Source: Peristeroidobacter soli
Lineage (GTDB): Bacteria > Pseudomonadota > Gammaproteobacteria > Steroidobacterales > Steroidobacteraceae
Length of the DNA: 64,000 nt
Assembly: GCF_004138485.1 (NCBI RefSeq)
Contig: NZ_RYEV01000005.1
Span: forward strand, 978,827-1,042,826
Direction of reading: 5' to 3'
Positions 51,230-60,133 of the stretch are shown piece by piece. A program made the translations under genes and the position numbers. The notes under the pieces are model-generated. The model did not search any database, had not been told where the DNA came from, and worked only from the letters and a program-made list of their open reading frames with translations. Position 1 is the stretch's first letter. The number at the start of each line of letters is the position of its first letter.

Positions 51230-52492
51230 TTATTCGTCGAGCCCAGGTACCGGAAACTCCTCGCACAACACTTTCACCTCGTCGTGAATGGCCTGCAGCT
51301 TCTTCTCATCGGCGGACGCGCGCAGTGCCTGAACGATCCATGCAGCAACTTGTTTCATCTGCGGCTCTTTCATCCCGCGCGTAGTCAGCGCCGGCGTGCC
51401 TAGCCGAACGCCGCTCGGCTTCAGCGGCGGACGCGGATCATCCGGGATCACTTGTTTATTCACCGTGAGTCCGGCGTGATCGAGCGCGGTCTCCGCGACG
51501 CGGCCATCGATATCGAACGACTGCACGGTGTCGATGACGATCAGATGATTCTCCGTGCCGCCGGTAACCAGCGTGCAGCCTTGATTCAGCAGTTCCTCTG
51601 CCAAGACACGCGCATTGCGCAGCACCTGCGAAGCGTAGGCTTTGAACGCCGGTTCGGCCGCGAGCTTCAGGGTCACCGCGATGCCGGCGACCGCATTCAT
51701 GTGCGGTCCGCCCTGCATGCCAGGGAAAACCGCCGAGTCGATTTTCTGCGCAAGCGACGCCTTGCTCAAGATCATTCCGCCGCGCGGGCCGCGAAGCGAC
51801 TTGTGCGTCGTGGTCGTCATCACGTCGAAGCCGGCGTCGAGGGGATTCTTCAAGGCGCCGCCTGCGATCAGGCCACCGACGTGCGAAACGTCCGCCATGC
51901 ACAGCGCGCCTACATCATCGCCAATCGCGCGAAAGCGCGCATAGTCGACTTCGCGGGGATACGACGAGTGTCCGCAAAGAACGATCTTCGGTTTCACTTC
52001 GCGCGCAGTCGCGAGCACGGCGTCGTAGTCGATGTGACCCTCCGATCCGACCGTTTTATAGCGAACGAAATTGAAGATGCGCCCCATGCACGACACCGGC
52101 GCGCCATGCGTGAGATGCCCGCCGTGGGACAGATCCATCGCCAGCACCGTATCGCCCGGCGTGAGGCAAGCGAAATACACCGCTTGATTCATCGGCGAGC
52201 CGCTGAGCGGCTGAACGTTGGCATGCTCGGCACGAAACAAACCTTTGGCGCGTTCGATGGCGAGCGATTCGATGCGGTCGGTGAAGCGTTGGCCGCCGTA
52301 GTAGCGGCGGCCCGGGTAGCCTTCGGCGTATTTGTTGGCGAATACCGAGCCGTTGGTGGCGTAAACCTCGGGGAAGGCGTAGTTCTCGGACGGAATCAGC
52401 TCGAGGCCCTGGCGTTGCCGGCGTTCCTCGCCGAGCACGGCATCGAACACGTCGGGGTCGGACGATCGCAGCAAGTCGAATGAGATCTGCAT
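51230..52492 (-). CDS. glyA: Serine hydroxymethyltransferase
   Basis: A 420-residue PLP enzyme that interconverts serine and glycine with transfer of a one-carbon unit to tetrahydrofolate. Signatures are GLELIPSENYAFPEV, KYAEGYPGRRYYGG, NVQPLSGSPMNQAVY, DLSHGGHLTHG, ADVSHVGGLIAGG, the PLP lysine in TTTTHKSLRGPRGG, and PDDPRPPLKPSGVRLGTPALTTRG. ATG 52492 has AGGAG 8 bases upstream and directly follows a ZTP riboswitch, so it should be induced when 10-formyl-tetrahydrofolate is low. The longer frame upstream is the riboswitch itself. A second, housekeeping copy may exist elsewhere. Confidence 0.96.
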   Translation of the reverse strand: MQISFDLLRSSDPDVFDAVLGEERRQRQGLELIPSENYAFPEVYATNGSVFANKYAEGYPGRRYYGGQRFTDRIESLAIERAKGLFRAEHANVQPLSGSPMNQAVYFACLTPGDTVLAMDLSHGGHLTHGAPVSCMGRIFNFVRYKTVGSEGHIDYDAVLATAREVKPKIVLCGHSSYPREVDYARFRAIGDDVGALCMADVSHVGGLIAGGALKNPLDAGFDVMTTTTHKSLRGPRGGMILSKASLAQKIDSAVFPGMQGGPHMNAVAGIAVTLKLAAEPAFKAYASQVLRNARVLAEELLNQGCTLVTGGTENHLIVIDTVQSFDIDGRVAETALDHAGLTVNKQVIPDDPRPPLKPSGVRLGTPALTTRGMKEPQMKQVAAWIVQALRASADEKKLQAIHDEVKVLCEEFPVPGLDE

Positions 52493-52520
52493 GGCGGCGC
52501 TCCTGTGAAGGGGGGACTTG

Positions 52521-52608
52521 GTTGCCCAGGCGAGCGGCCGCGGCAGGGAGGATCCCTGCACGCATGCTTCCCGATGGTTGTTCCATCTACGCCAGTCACA
52601 TGCGCGGA
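52521..52608 (-). ncRNA. ZTP riboswitch (pfl motif) upstream of glyA
   Basis: Read on the minus strand the leader contains GUGACUGGCG, ACCAUCGGGAAGC and CGCUCGCCUGGGCAAC in the order and spacing of the pfl/ZTP aptamer. P1 is intact: CGCGCAU just 5' of GUGACUGG pairs fully with AUGCGUG just 3' of GGGAAGC. A linker hairpin CAGGGA-ucc-UCCCUG sits between the two conserved halves, as in other members. The glyA ribosome binding site AGGAG lies about 20 bases after the aptamer and there is no T-run, so control of translation is likely. ZTP riboswitches typically regulate glyA and other one-carbon or purine genes. Confidence 0.9.
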
Positions 52609-52720
52609 GCCGATGCTACGCCAACGTTTTCGTCTTGTGCAAGCTGGCACCGTGGCGCCGTGCGAATGTTTCGGTGACAATCCCGGCAAGCAATGAACTT
52701 CGATGAGTCAGGGAGCAACC

Positions 52721-53587
52721 ATGCCGATCGACTACGCCAGGCTGACGGGCATGCGGTTCGAACCCGTGCGCCACACCTACACGCGGCGCGACACGATGCT
52801 GTATGCGCTGGGCTTGGGCGTGGGCGCGGACGATCCGACGGATGCGGGCGATCTCAAATATGTTTATGAGAAATCGCTGGTGGCGCTGCCGATGCAGGCG
52901 GTGACGCTCGCGGCGGTGCCGATGTTGCTGGCCGATCCGTCGTTCGGCATCAACTACAAATTGTTGTTGCACGCCGAGCAGACACTCATCGTTCACAAGC
53001 CGCTGCCGACCGAAGGCACGGTCAGTGGCGAGTTCAGCATCGACGAGATATACGACAAGGGCGAGAAGGGCGCGATCATGTACATGACGCGCAAGATCTT
53101 CGATACCGCCTCCGGCGATCTGCTCGCGACCATGGGGAACGTCGCGTTCCTGCGCGGCGATGGCGGATTCGGCGGCAAGAGCGAGGGGGCACCGAAGCCG
53201 CGGCCGGTGCCTGCCGATCGCGAGCCCGATCATTCGATCGTGATGGCGAATCCACGCAACCAGGCGCTGCTCTATCGCTTGTCGGGCGACTACAACCCCT
53301 TGCACAGCGATCCGGAGATCGCCGCCGTCGCTGGCTTCGACCGACCCATCCTGCACGGGCTGTGTCATTACGGTATGGCCGGGCGCGCCTTGATCAAGAC
53401 GTTGTGCGGCGACGATCCGTCGCGCTTGCTGAGACTCGATACCCGCTTCACCAGTCCGGTCTATCCGGGCGAAGCGTTGCGCGTGGACCTCTGGAACATC
53501 AGTGGCGGTGACGCGTCATTCCGGGTAGTCGCGAGCGAACGCAACGTCGTCGTGCAAGACTTCGGTCGCTGCGAATATCGCACCTGA
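52721..53587 (+). CDS. MaoC-type enoyl-CoA hydratase 2
   Basis: A 288-residue double hot-dog protein. The N-terminal half (RFEPVRHTYTRRDTMLYALGLGVG, YVYEKSLVALPMQAVTLA, then HAEQTLIVHKPLPTEGTV) and the C-terminal MaoC half with the hydratase signature (YRLSGDYNPLHSDPEIAAVAGFDRPILHGLC, including the catalytic Asp and His) match eukaryotic-type (R)-specific enoyl-CoA hydratase 2, including steroid side-chain and fatty-acid beta-oxidation forms. It adds water to trans-2-enoyl-CoA to give (3R)-hydroxyacyl-CoA. ATG 52721 has GGGAG at good spacing; ATG 52703 would add six residues. It shares the divergent upstream region with the glyA riboswitch. Confidence 0.9.
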   Translation: MPIDYARLTGMRFEPVRHTYTRRDTMLYALGLGVGADDPTDAGDLKYVYEKSLVALPMQAVTLAAVPMLLADPSFGINYKLLLHAEQTLIVHKPLPTEGTVSGEFSIDEIYDKGEKGAIMYMTRKIFDTASGDLLATMGNVAFLRGDGGFGGKSEGAPKPRPVPADREPDHSIVMANPRNQALLYRLSGDYNPLHSDPEIAAVAGFDRPILHGLCHYGMAGRALIKTLCGDDPSRLLRLDTRFTSPVYPGEALRVDLWNISGGDASFRVVASERNVVVQDFGRCEYRT

Positions 53588-53607
53588 ACCCGAGATCCCT
53601 CATCACC

Positions 53608-54411
53608 ATGTTCTCAGCCTGCGGCGTCATCACGCTCACCACCGACTTCGGTCCCCAGGGGCCGTTCGTCGCCACCATGAAGGGACGCATCCTGGCACGG
53701 CTGCCGGAGGCGCGGATCATCGACGTGACTCACGACGTGCCGGTGTACTGGCCGGCGGAGGCGGGCTTCTGGCTGGCGCGGGCCTACGGTTACTTTCCGG
53801 AAGGCTCGGTGCATGTCGCGGTCGTCGACCCGGGCGTCGGCACGAAACGGGACATCGTGGCCGTCGTCGCCAACGGACATGCCTTTCTCGCGCCGGACAA
53901 CGGACTGCTGGCGCCCATCGTGACCAAGGTGCCGGCGGCGAAGATCTATCGGTTCGATGCGGCCCAGGCCGGTATCCGATTCAAGCTGCCGCAGGCCAGC
54001 GCCACCTTCCACGGCCGGGACATTTTCGCGCCGCTGGCGGCCGAGATCGCCGGCCGGCGAGCCAGTCCGGCCGACCTGGGTCCGGAGACTCACGACATCG
54101 TGCCTTCCTGGGTGGATGAACCCAGCGTCGCCGCCGACCAGGTGGCCGGGGTGGTCATCACCACCGATCATTTCGGCAATCTGATCACCAACATCGACGC
54201 CAGCCTGATCGAGTCCTTCCGCCGTCCCATGGTCAAGACCGGCGGTCACAGCTTTGCCCTCAGACGCACCTATGGGGACGTGAGCCCGGGCGAGTTCCTG
54301 GCCCTCGTCAACTCCTTCGGCGTGGTCGAAATCGCCCGAGCCGAGCAGAGCGCGGCCGAGGCGCTGGGTCTGGGGCGGGGGGCGCCGGTCGTGGTCAGCG
54401 ACGGCGTTTAA
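53608..54411 (+). CDS. SAM hydroxide adenosyltransferase (DUF62 / SAM-hydrolase type)
   Basis: A 267-residue protein of the SAM-dependent chlorinase/fluorinase superfamily. It has the opening GVITLTTDFGPQGPFVATMKG, IIDVTHDVPVYWPAEAGFWLARAYGYFPEGSVHVAVVDPGVGT, NGHAFLAPDNGLLAPI, a FHGRDIFAPLAAEIA block and ITTDHFGNLITNI in the second domain. Members that are not halogenases hydrolyse S-adenosylmethionine to adenosine and methionine. There is no sign of the halide-site loop of true fluorinases, so the hydrolase is favoured. It starts 20 bases after the MaoC gene. Its physiological role is not established. Confidence 0.9.
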   Translation: MFSACGVITLTTDFGPQGPFVATMKGRILARLPEARIIDVTHDVPVYWPAEAGFWLARAYGYFPEGSVHVAVVDPGVGTKRDIVAVVANGHAFLAPDNGLLAPIVTKVPAAKIYRFDAAQAGIRFKLPQASATFHGRDIFAPLAAEIAGRRASPADLGPETHDIVPSWVDEPSVAADQVAGVVITTDHFGNLITNIDASLIESFRRPMVKTGGHSFALRRTYGDVSPGEFLALVNSFGVVEIARAEQSAAEALGLGRGAPVVVSDGV

Positions 54412-54481
54412 CCTCAGTCCAACGCGGCGCACCCCGGTACCATCCCGGACGAACTATTTGAAGTGCCTGTCCTCCAAGCCA

Positions 54482-54509
54482 TTGAAAACCGCCGCGACTC
54501 GTATATAGT
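54482..54509 (+). promoter_or_regulatory. Probable sigma-70 promoter for the small acidic gene and lysine gene
   Basis: TTGAAA (54482-54487) and TATAGT (54504-54509) are 16 bases apart, 65 bases before the ATG at 54575. This is one of the best -35/-10 pairs among the intergenic gaps of this window. Confidence 0.55.
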
Positions 54510-54574
54510 CCGCAGGCTTCCGGCCCCGCCGGTTACCGATCTAGTTGATTTAGCTGGATTTTCCAGGAAAGGCC

Positions 54575-54796
54575 ATGGTGGAGAGAGACGACGATCACTT
54601 CGATATCGATGATGACTTCGTCGCCGAGAGCGACGAAGACTCGAATTACGAGAAGTTTATCGATTCGGGCGCCCGACGAGCCCGACCCAACGCCAACGCC
54701 GCGGCGAAAAAAGGTAAAGCAGCCTGGAGCAAACTCGAGGATGTCTTGGCCGACCGGCGCCTGAAGAAAGAACTGAACGATTTCGAAGAAGAATAG
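54575..54796 (+). CDS. Small acidic protein, PA3496-like
   Basis: A 73-residue charged protein. The first 30 residues are acidic (ERDDDHFDIDDDF, then ESDEDSNYEKF). The middle is basic and Ala-rich, and the end is a helical KLEDVLADRRLKKELNDF segment. This layout, an acidic head and a terminal RRLxxxLxDF helix, matches my recollection of the small PA3496-type family, annotated as putative envelope integrity proteins; the function is not known. It has no signal peptide. A promoter lies 65 bases upstream and the lysine fusion gene follows after 141 bases. Confidence 0.65.
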   Translation: MVERDDDHFDIDDDFVAESDEDSNYEKFIDSGARRARPNANAAAKKGKAAWSKLEDVLADRRLKKELNDFEEE

Positions 54797-54937
54797 TAAG
54801 GTGCCGCGCGAAGCCACTGGCTACCGCGCCCCTGCAGCTGAACGCCACTCCGGCCAAGCTCTCGAGGCCCGGAGTCAGGATGGTGCGCGCTGGCCCGCGA
54901 CCCCGATCCTTTCAACACACCCTGGAAGAGCTCACAA

Positions 54938-57556
54938 ATGACGATGGCTGATTCCACGCCCGCGGCGTCGCCGTGGGTAGTGCTCAAGTTCGGCGGCACC
55001 AGTGTTTCCTCGGTCGCCAACTGGAAAAACATCGCGGCAGTGGTCCGCGACCGGCTCGCTGAAGGGCTGCGCCCGGTGATCGTTCACTCCGCGCTCTCCG
55101 GCATTACCGACCGGCTCGAACAACTGCTCGCGGTCTCGCTCGACAGTCACAACACGCTCGGCAACGAAGCGCAGGCAGTGATGAATCAGATCGAGCAGCG
55201 TCATCGCGATCTGGCGCGCGATCTCGGCGTCACGCCCAGCCCGGATCTGGAAGAACAGTTCAAACGTCTGCGACAGATCGCTGCCGGCATCGCGCTGGTC
55301 GGCGAAGTGAGCGAGCGTCTGCGGGCTCGCGTGATGGCGCAGGGCGAATTGATGGCTACGCGCCTCGGCGCTGCGTTCCTTGCCGCGCAAGGTCTGGATG
55401 TGCAGTGGGTCGATGCTCGCACGGTGCTGAAGGCCGAGCAGCGTCGTAACGCGAATCTGCGTTCGAGCTATCTGTCCGCCACCTGTAACTTCGAGCCCGA
55501 TCTGGAACTGCAGCGTCGCTGGTCGTCGCAGGGCACGGTGTTCATCTCGCAGGGCTTCATCGCCAGCGATGAGCAGGGCGACACGGTGCTGCTGGGGCGC
55601 GGTGGCTCCGATACGTCGGGCAGCTACTTCGCCGCGAAGTTGGGCGCACGTCGTCTGGAGATCTGGACCGACGTTCCCGGCATGTTCAGCGCGAACCCGC
55701 GCTCCGTGCCGACGGCTCGTCTGCTTCGTGCGCTCGAATACGATGAGGCGCAGGAAATTGCGAGCAGCGGTGCGAAGGTTCTGCATCCTCGCTGCATCAT
55801 GCCGGTGAAGCAGTACGGCATTCCGCTCTACGTCTATGCGACGCAGACGCCGAAGCTCGAAGGCACCGTCATCACCACGCACGGTGGCAACGTTGCCGCG
55901 CAGGTGAAAGCGGTCACGATCAAGAAGAACATCACGCTGGTGTCGATGGAGACCGTCGGCATGTGGCATTCGGTGGGCTTCCTCGCCGATGCCTTCCAGG
56001 TGTTCAAGGATCACGGGTTGTCGATCGATCTGGTGTCGACCTCGGAAACCAGCGTCACCGTGTCGCTCGACCCGGCCGCGAATACCCTGGATAAGGCCAC
56101 GCTCGAAGCGCTGGTCGTCGATCTCGGCAAGCTGTGCCGGGTCGAGGTCATCGGTCCGTGCGCGGCAGTCAGCCTGGTCGGAAGAAACATTCGCGCCATC
56201 CTGCATCGGCTGGGAGAGGCGCTCGAGCTGTTCGAAGAACAGAAGATCTATCTGGTGACTCAGGCCGCCAACGACCTGAACATCACGTTCGTGGTGGAAG
56301 AGGAGCAGGGCGATCGCCTGGTCTCGCGCCTGCACGACATCGCGATCCAGAAGATGACCGCCGATCGGGTGCTCGGCCCGACCTGGGAAGAGCTGTATGG
56401 CCCGAAGGACAAGGCAGCGCTCGATTTGAAGCAGTGGTGGCATGGCCGTCGCGACGATCTGCTGGCGCTCGGACGTGAGCATGGCGCGGCATTCGTTTAC
56501 GACCGTGCGACGCTGACTGCCAAGGCCAAGGCGCTGCGCGCGCTGCCGGGCATCGCAGGGGTGTTCTATGCGCTCAAGGCCAACTGGCATCCGGAAATCC
56601 TGAAGCTGTTCGCCGAGCAGGGGCTGGGCTTCGAGTGCGTGTCGCAGTTCGAAGTCGAGCACGTCATGAAGACGCTGCCGACGCTCGACAAGAAGAAGAT
56701 TCTGTTCACGCCTAACTTCGCGCCGCGCGCGGAGTACGAGTGGGGCGTGAGCCAAGGCATCTGGGTGACGCTCGATAACCTGCATCCGCTCAAGGCGTGG
56801 CCGGAAGTGTTCAAGGGCCGTGATGTGTTCATTCGCATCGACACCGGCTATGGCCGCGGTCATCACGACAAGGTGCGCACGGCGGGCGTGCATTCGAAGT
56901 TCGGCGTGCCGTTGTTCGAAATGGATGAGCTCGAGCGTCTGGTCAAGGCGGCGGGCGCACGCGTGGTCGGCTTGCATGCGCACACTGGCAGCGGTGTGTT
57001 CACCGTCGACAATTGGAAGTCGGTGGGCGATACGCTGACTGCGCTCACGCAGCGCTTCACGGACGTGCAGATCGTCGATCTGGGCGGCGGCCTCGGTGTG
57101 CCGGAGCGTCTGGGACAGCAGGGCGTGAAGCTCTCCGAGTTCGGCGAGACGCTGGCCGCCTTGAAGGCCGCGCATCCGAAGCTGACGCTGTGGATCGAGC
57201 CGGGCCGCTATCTGGTTGCCGAAGCCGGCGTGCTGATCGCGCAAGTGACCCAGCTGAAGGGCAAGGGCGAAGTGAACTACGTCGGTGTCGCGACGGGCAT
57301 GAACTCACTCATCCGTCCGGCGCTGTACGGCGCGCATCATGAGATCGTGAATCTCACGCGCATCGACGATCTCGCGACCGAGGTCTACAACGTCGTCGGT
57401 CCGATCTGTGAGTCGGGCGATCAGCTGGGCAATGACCGGTTGCTGCCGCCGACGCAGGAGGGCGATGTGCTCCTGATCGCGACGGCGGGCGCATACGGAC
57501 GGGCCATGAGCTCGACGTACAACCTGCGTGAGCCGGCCATCGAGGTGCTGGTCTAA
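54938..57556 (+). CDS. Bifunctional aspartate kinase / diaminopimelate decarboxylase
   Basis: An 872-residue fusion of the first and last enzymes of lysine biosynthesis. Residues about 10-460 are aspartate kinase: VVLKFGGTSVSSVANW, ITDRLEQLL, DTVLLGRGGSDTSGSYFAAKLGA, then ACT domains (NITLVSMETVGMWHSVGFLADAFQ). Residues about 490-872 are PLP-dependent diaminopimelate decarboxylase: the PLP lysine in FYALKANWHP (K547), GFECVSQFEVEHV, HAHTGSGVF, DLGGGLGVPE, EPGRYLVAEAGVL, and PICESGDQLG (C824). The fusion is known in Xanthomonas-related bacteria. ATG 54938 or 54944 follows GGAAGAG. It is convergent with the kinase gene, with the stops 4 bases apart. Confidence 0.96.
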   Translation: MTMADSTPAASPWVVLKFGGTSVSSVANWKNIAAVVRDRLAEGLRPVIVHSALSGITDRLEQLLAVSLDSHNTLGNEAQAVMNQIEQRHRDLARDLGVTPSPDLEEQFKRLRQIAAGIALVGEVSERLRARVMAQGELMATRLGAAFLAAQGLDVQWVDARTVLKAEQRRNANLRSSYLSATCNFEPDLELQRRWSSQGTVFISQGFIASDEQGDTVLLGRGGSDTSGSYFAAKLGARRLEIWTDVPGMFSANPRSVPTARLLRALEYDEAQEIASSGAKVLHPRCIMPVKQYGIPLYVYATQTPKLEGTVITTHGGNVAAQVKAVTIKKNITLVSMETVGMWHSVGFLADAFQVFKDHGLSIDLVSTSETSVTVSLDPAANTLDKATLEALVVDLGKLCRVEVIGPCAAVSLVGRNIRAILHRLGEALELFEEQKIYLVTQAANDLNITFVVEEEQGDRLVSRLHDIAIQKMTADRVLGPTWEELYGPKDKAALDLKQWWHGRRDDLLALGREHGAAFVYDRATLTAKAKALRALPGIAGVFYALKANWHPEILKLFAEQGLGFECVSQFEVEHVMKTLPTLDKKKILFTPNFAPRAEYEWGVSQGIWVTLDNLHPLKAWPEVFKGRDVFIRIDTGYGRGHHDKVRTAGVHSKFGVPLFEMDELERLVKAAGARVVGLHAHTGSGVFTVDNWKSVGDTLTALTQRFTDVQIVDLGGGLGVPERLGQQGVKLSEFGETLAALKAAHPKLTLWIEPGRYLVAEAGVLIAQVTQLKGKGEVNYVGVATGMNSLIRPALYGAHHEIVNLTRIDDLATEVYNVVGPICESGDQLGNDRLLPPTQEGDVLLIATAGAYGRAMSSTYNLREPAIEVLV

Positions 57557-57560
57557 CCGA

Positions 57561-60065
57561 TCAGCTGACGTCCTGAAGCAGCTGCCTCGCCTGATCGGTG
57601 AGGCGCTGCGCATCCTTGCCGATGACGGGATCGTTGGTGAGGTCTTGCAGACGCATGACGCTGGACTGGAGAAAGGTCGCAGCGTCGCGCTGATGCTGCT
57701 CGCCGAGCATCGAATGCGCCTTGCCCAGGCGGAAATTCGTCATCCCGGGAAGCATGCGGATCTCGGCGATATCGGTCGGCTTCGCGGGCGGCGCTTCGTT
57801 GACCAGTTGCAGCGCCCGATTCAAATGGATCAGCGCCGTCTCCGGCTGACCTTTCAAGAGATAACTGTCGCCGAGATGATTCAGCACATACGCGATGGCG
57901 AGCGTGGCCTGCTCGTTCGCCGGATCGGTTCGCTGCAAATGCTCGACTCGCGACAGCGCCACCTGAATCTTCTCCAGCGCCGGATCGGGCTGCTTCAGAT
58001 GGTTATAAGCCTCGCCCACGTTGACGCCGACGAACGCCGCGCCGCGTAGTGCTGCCGCGTCGGCCGGATATTCCTGCGCGAGCTGCTCGGCATAGTCGGA
58101 CGACTTCAGGTAATGCTCCAGCGCGGGCTCGTATTGTTCGGCCCGTATATGGGCAAAGCCGATGCGACTGTGGATCAGCGCCATGTCGCGACGGGCCCCT
58201 GGATCCTCGGGTTGCTCGGCGAGCAGGCGCTCGAATGTTTCTTGCGCCGACCGGAGCGTTGCCAGTGCCCGCGGCAGATCGACCGTGCTCAGGTCCGTTC
58301 CCAACAACATCTGCGCGGCCGCCGCCATTCGATGATCCTCGCTGCGGGCGTCGGGCATGGCAACCAGTCTCTTGCCGACGGCGTTGGCGGATTCCGCCAA
58401 TGGGATCGCCTCATCGAGCTTGCTTTGCGCCGCCAGCAGCTCGCTCAACGAAATGTAACTGCGCAGCAGGTCGGACAGGTCGGTGACCGTCGGACTCTGC
58501 TCAGCGACCTGTTCGCGCAGACGGAGTGCTCGACGATAGCTCTGCACGGCGCCTTCGGTGTCGCCGATGTTGGCGCCGAGATAGTCGCCCTGAACGTCGC
58601 CGAACCGCAGGTACGCCTGCGCCAGCTCGCGTTTGAAGTCCAGCGAGTCCTGCGCTTCACCTTCCAGCGCGGCGATATGTTTCAGGGAGTTCTCGACCAG
58701 CAGCTTGCGCACTTCGGTGGCGCCGGGCAGGTTGACCGCCGCGCCGTAGACGTCTCGCAGATAGGTGTTGGTGAGCTTGCGAATCTCAGCCAGGTGACGC
58801 TCGGCACGCGCGCGCTCCATGCGTGCCACGTGCGCTTGCCATGCGGTCGTAACGACGCCCGTGACGATTGCCACAGCAAACAAACTGATCGCGACCGTCG
58901 CGGCCTTGTGTCGCATCACCAGCTTTCGCGTGCGATACAAAGGGCGGGGCGGATGCGCGTGCACCGGAAAGCCTCGCTGATAGCGATGCAGCTCTTCGGC
59001 CAGATGCTCGGCGGAGCCGTAACGATCTTCGGGCTCCTTTGACAGCGCCTTCATCACGACGGCGTCGAGATCGCCGCGCAGCTGGCGGGCGATGCGACGA
59101 TACGCAGGCGCGTTGCTTTCTGCAGCGGCGACACTGGGCAGGCGAGGCGGACGATCGCCGACCGCCGCGGCAGCTTCCCAGCCGAACAACTCGCCTGGCA
59201 CCTCGAAGGGCAAGGTGCCCGTGAGCAATTTGTAGATCAGCACGCCGAGCGAATAGACATCGCTTGCCGTGGTGATCGGTTCGCCGCGGATCTGCTCGGG
59301 GCTGGCGTATGCCGGCGTGAGCGCCACGACCTGATTCACCATCGTGTGAGACGGATCGCTGGCGGCGTTGAGCAACTTGGCGATGCCAAAGTCCAACAGC
59401 TTCACGACGCCACTCCGGGTCACGAGAATGTTGCTGCCCTTGAGATCGCCGTGAACCATCAGGTGCTGGTGCACGTAATGCACGGCGCCGCACAGGGTGC
59501 GTACCAGATCGAGGCGCGAGGTGATGCTCAGCCCGCGCTCTTCGCAATAGGCGTCGATGGGCTGACCCTCGACGTATTCCATCACGATATAGGGCGCGCC
59601 GGTCTCGGTGACGCCGCCATCGAGCAGCTGTGCGATGTTCGGATGACTGAGCTGGGCGAGCATCTGGCGCTCGTCCCGCAGTCGCTGGAGCAGGCTGTGC
59701 GTGTCCAGGCCCGGGCGCAGCAGTTTGATCGCGACTTCTTTGTAGTACTGATCGTCGTCGCGTGCCGCCTTGTACACGTGGCTCATGCCGCCGCGGCCGA
59801 TCTCGCTGATGATGCGATAGTTGCCGAGGCGACGACCCTGCCAATTCAGCGGCTCGAGGGCGGGGGCGAGGCCGGCCCGCTCAACGGCGGGGCGCTCGAT
59901 GAACCCGAGGCTGCTCTCGTGGGCGTCGAGCAGGGAGCGAACCTGGGCGAGCAGCTCGATATCCTCGCCACAGGATCGATCCAGGAATGCCGAGCGTTCG
60001 GCCGTGGGATGTTCCAGTGCCGAGGAGAACAGGTCCTTGATCTGATGCCAGCGGTCGAGTTGCAA
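57561..60065 (-). CDS. Ser/Thr protein kinase with transmembrane helix and TPR repeats
   Basis: An 834-residue membrane kinase. The kinase domain (about residues 80-345) has glycine loop EIGRGGMSHVYKA, the ATP lysine in VAIKLL, the catalytic loop HGDLKGSN (H205-N212) and DFGIAKLL. The loop has Gly instead of Arg in HRD and Gly instead of Pro after the Lys, so it is a non-RD kinase. A juxtamembrane region and a single TM helix (about 387-405, VAISLFAVAIVTGVVTTAW) lead to a periplasmic TPR region (about 450-834). The first 75 residues form the helical domain typical of this family. It phosphorylates proteins in response to a signal sensed outside; the targets are unknown. Confidence 0.92.
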   Translation of the reverse strand: MQLDRWHQIKDLFSSALEHPTAERSAFLDRSCGEDIELLAQVRSLLDAHESSLGFIERPAVERAGLAPALEPLNWQGRRLGNYRIISEIGRGGMSHVYKAARDDDQYYKEVAIKLLRPGLDTHSLLQRLRDERQMLAQLSHPNIAQLLDGGVTETGAPYIVMEYVEGQPIDAYCEERGLSITSRLDLVRTLCGAVHYVHQHLMVHGDLKGSNILVTRSGVVKLLDFGIAKLLNAASDPSHTMVNQVVALTPAYASPEQIRGEPITTASDVYSLGVLIYKLLTGTLPFEVPGELFGWEAAAAVGDRPPRLPSVAAAESNAPAYRRIARQLRGDLDAVVMKALSKEPEDRYGSAEHLAEELHRYQRGFPVHAHPPRPLYRTRKLVMRHKAATVAISLFAVAIVTGVVTTAWQAHVARMERARAERHLAEIRKLTNTYLRDVYGAAVNLPGATEVRKLLVENSLKHIAALEGEAQDSLDFKRELAQAYLRFGDVQGDYLGANIGDTEGAVQSYRRALRLREQVAEQSPTVTDLSDLLRSYISLSELLAAQSKLDEAIPLAESANAVGKRLVAMPDARSEDHRMAAAAQMLLGTDLSTVDLPRALATLRSAQETFERLLAEQPEDPGARRDMALIHSRIGFAHIRAEQYEPALEHYLKSSDYAEQLAQEYPADAAALRGAAFVGVNVGEAYNHLKQPDPALEKIQVALSRVEHLQRTDPANEQATLAIAYVLNHLGDSYLLKGQPETALIHLNRALQLVNEAPPAKPTDIAEIRMLPGMTNFRLGKAHSMLGEQHQRDAATFLQSSVMRLQDLTNDPVIGKDAQRLTDQARQLLQDVS

Positions 60066-60133
60066 GGGCGCGCCCGGGTTTGAGACCCGGAGTGTAACAA
60101 TCCCGGCGCGCGCCCGGGGTCAATTCCTACGTG

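Noticed and set aside
53608-54411. Fluorinase or chlorinase
   Set aside because: The protein belongs to the superfamily, but its length and lack of the halide-loop insertion fit the SAM-hydrolysing branch.
54797-54937. Lysine riboswitch before the aspartate kinase fusion gene
   Set aside because: A GGTGC-like start exists but the other conserved L-box blocks are not present in the 141 bases.
54932-57244. Open frame of 770 codons on the minus strand opposite the aspartate kinase fusion
   Set aside because: Antisense to a strongly conserved enzyme; composition is Arg/His/Gln-rich and no start signal fits.
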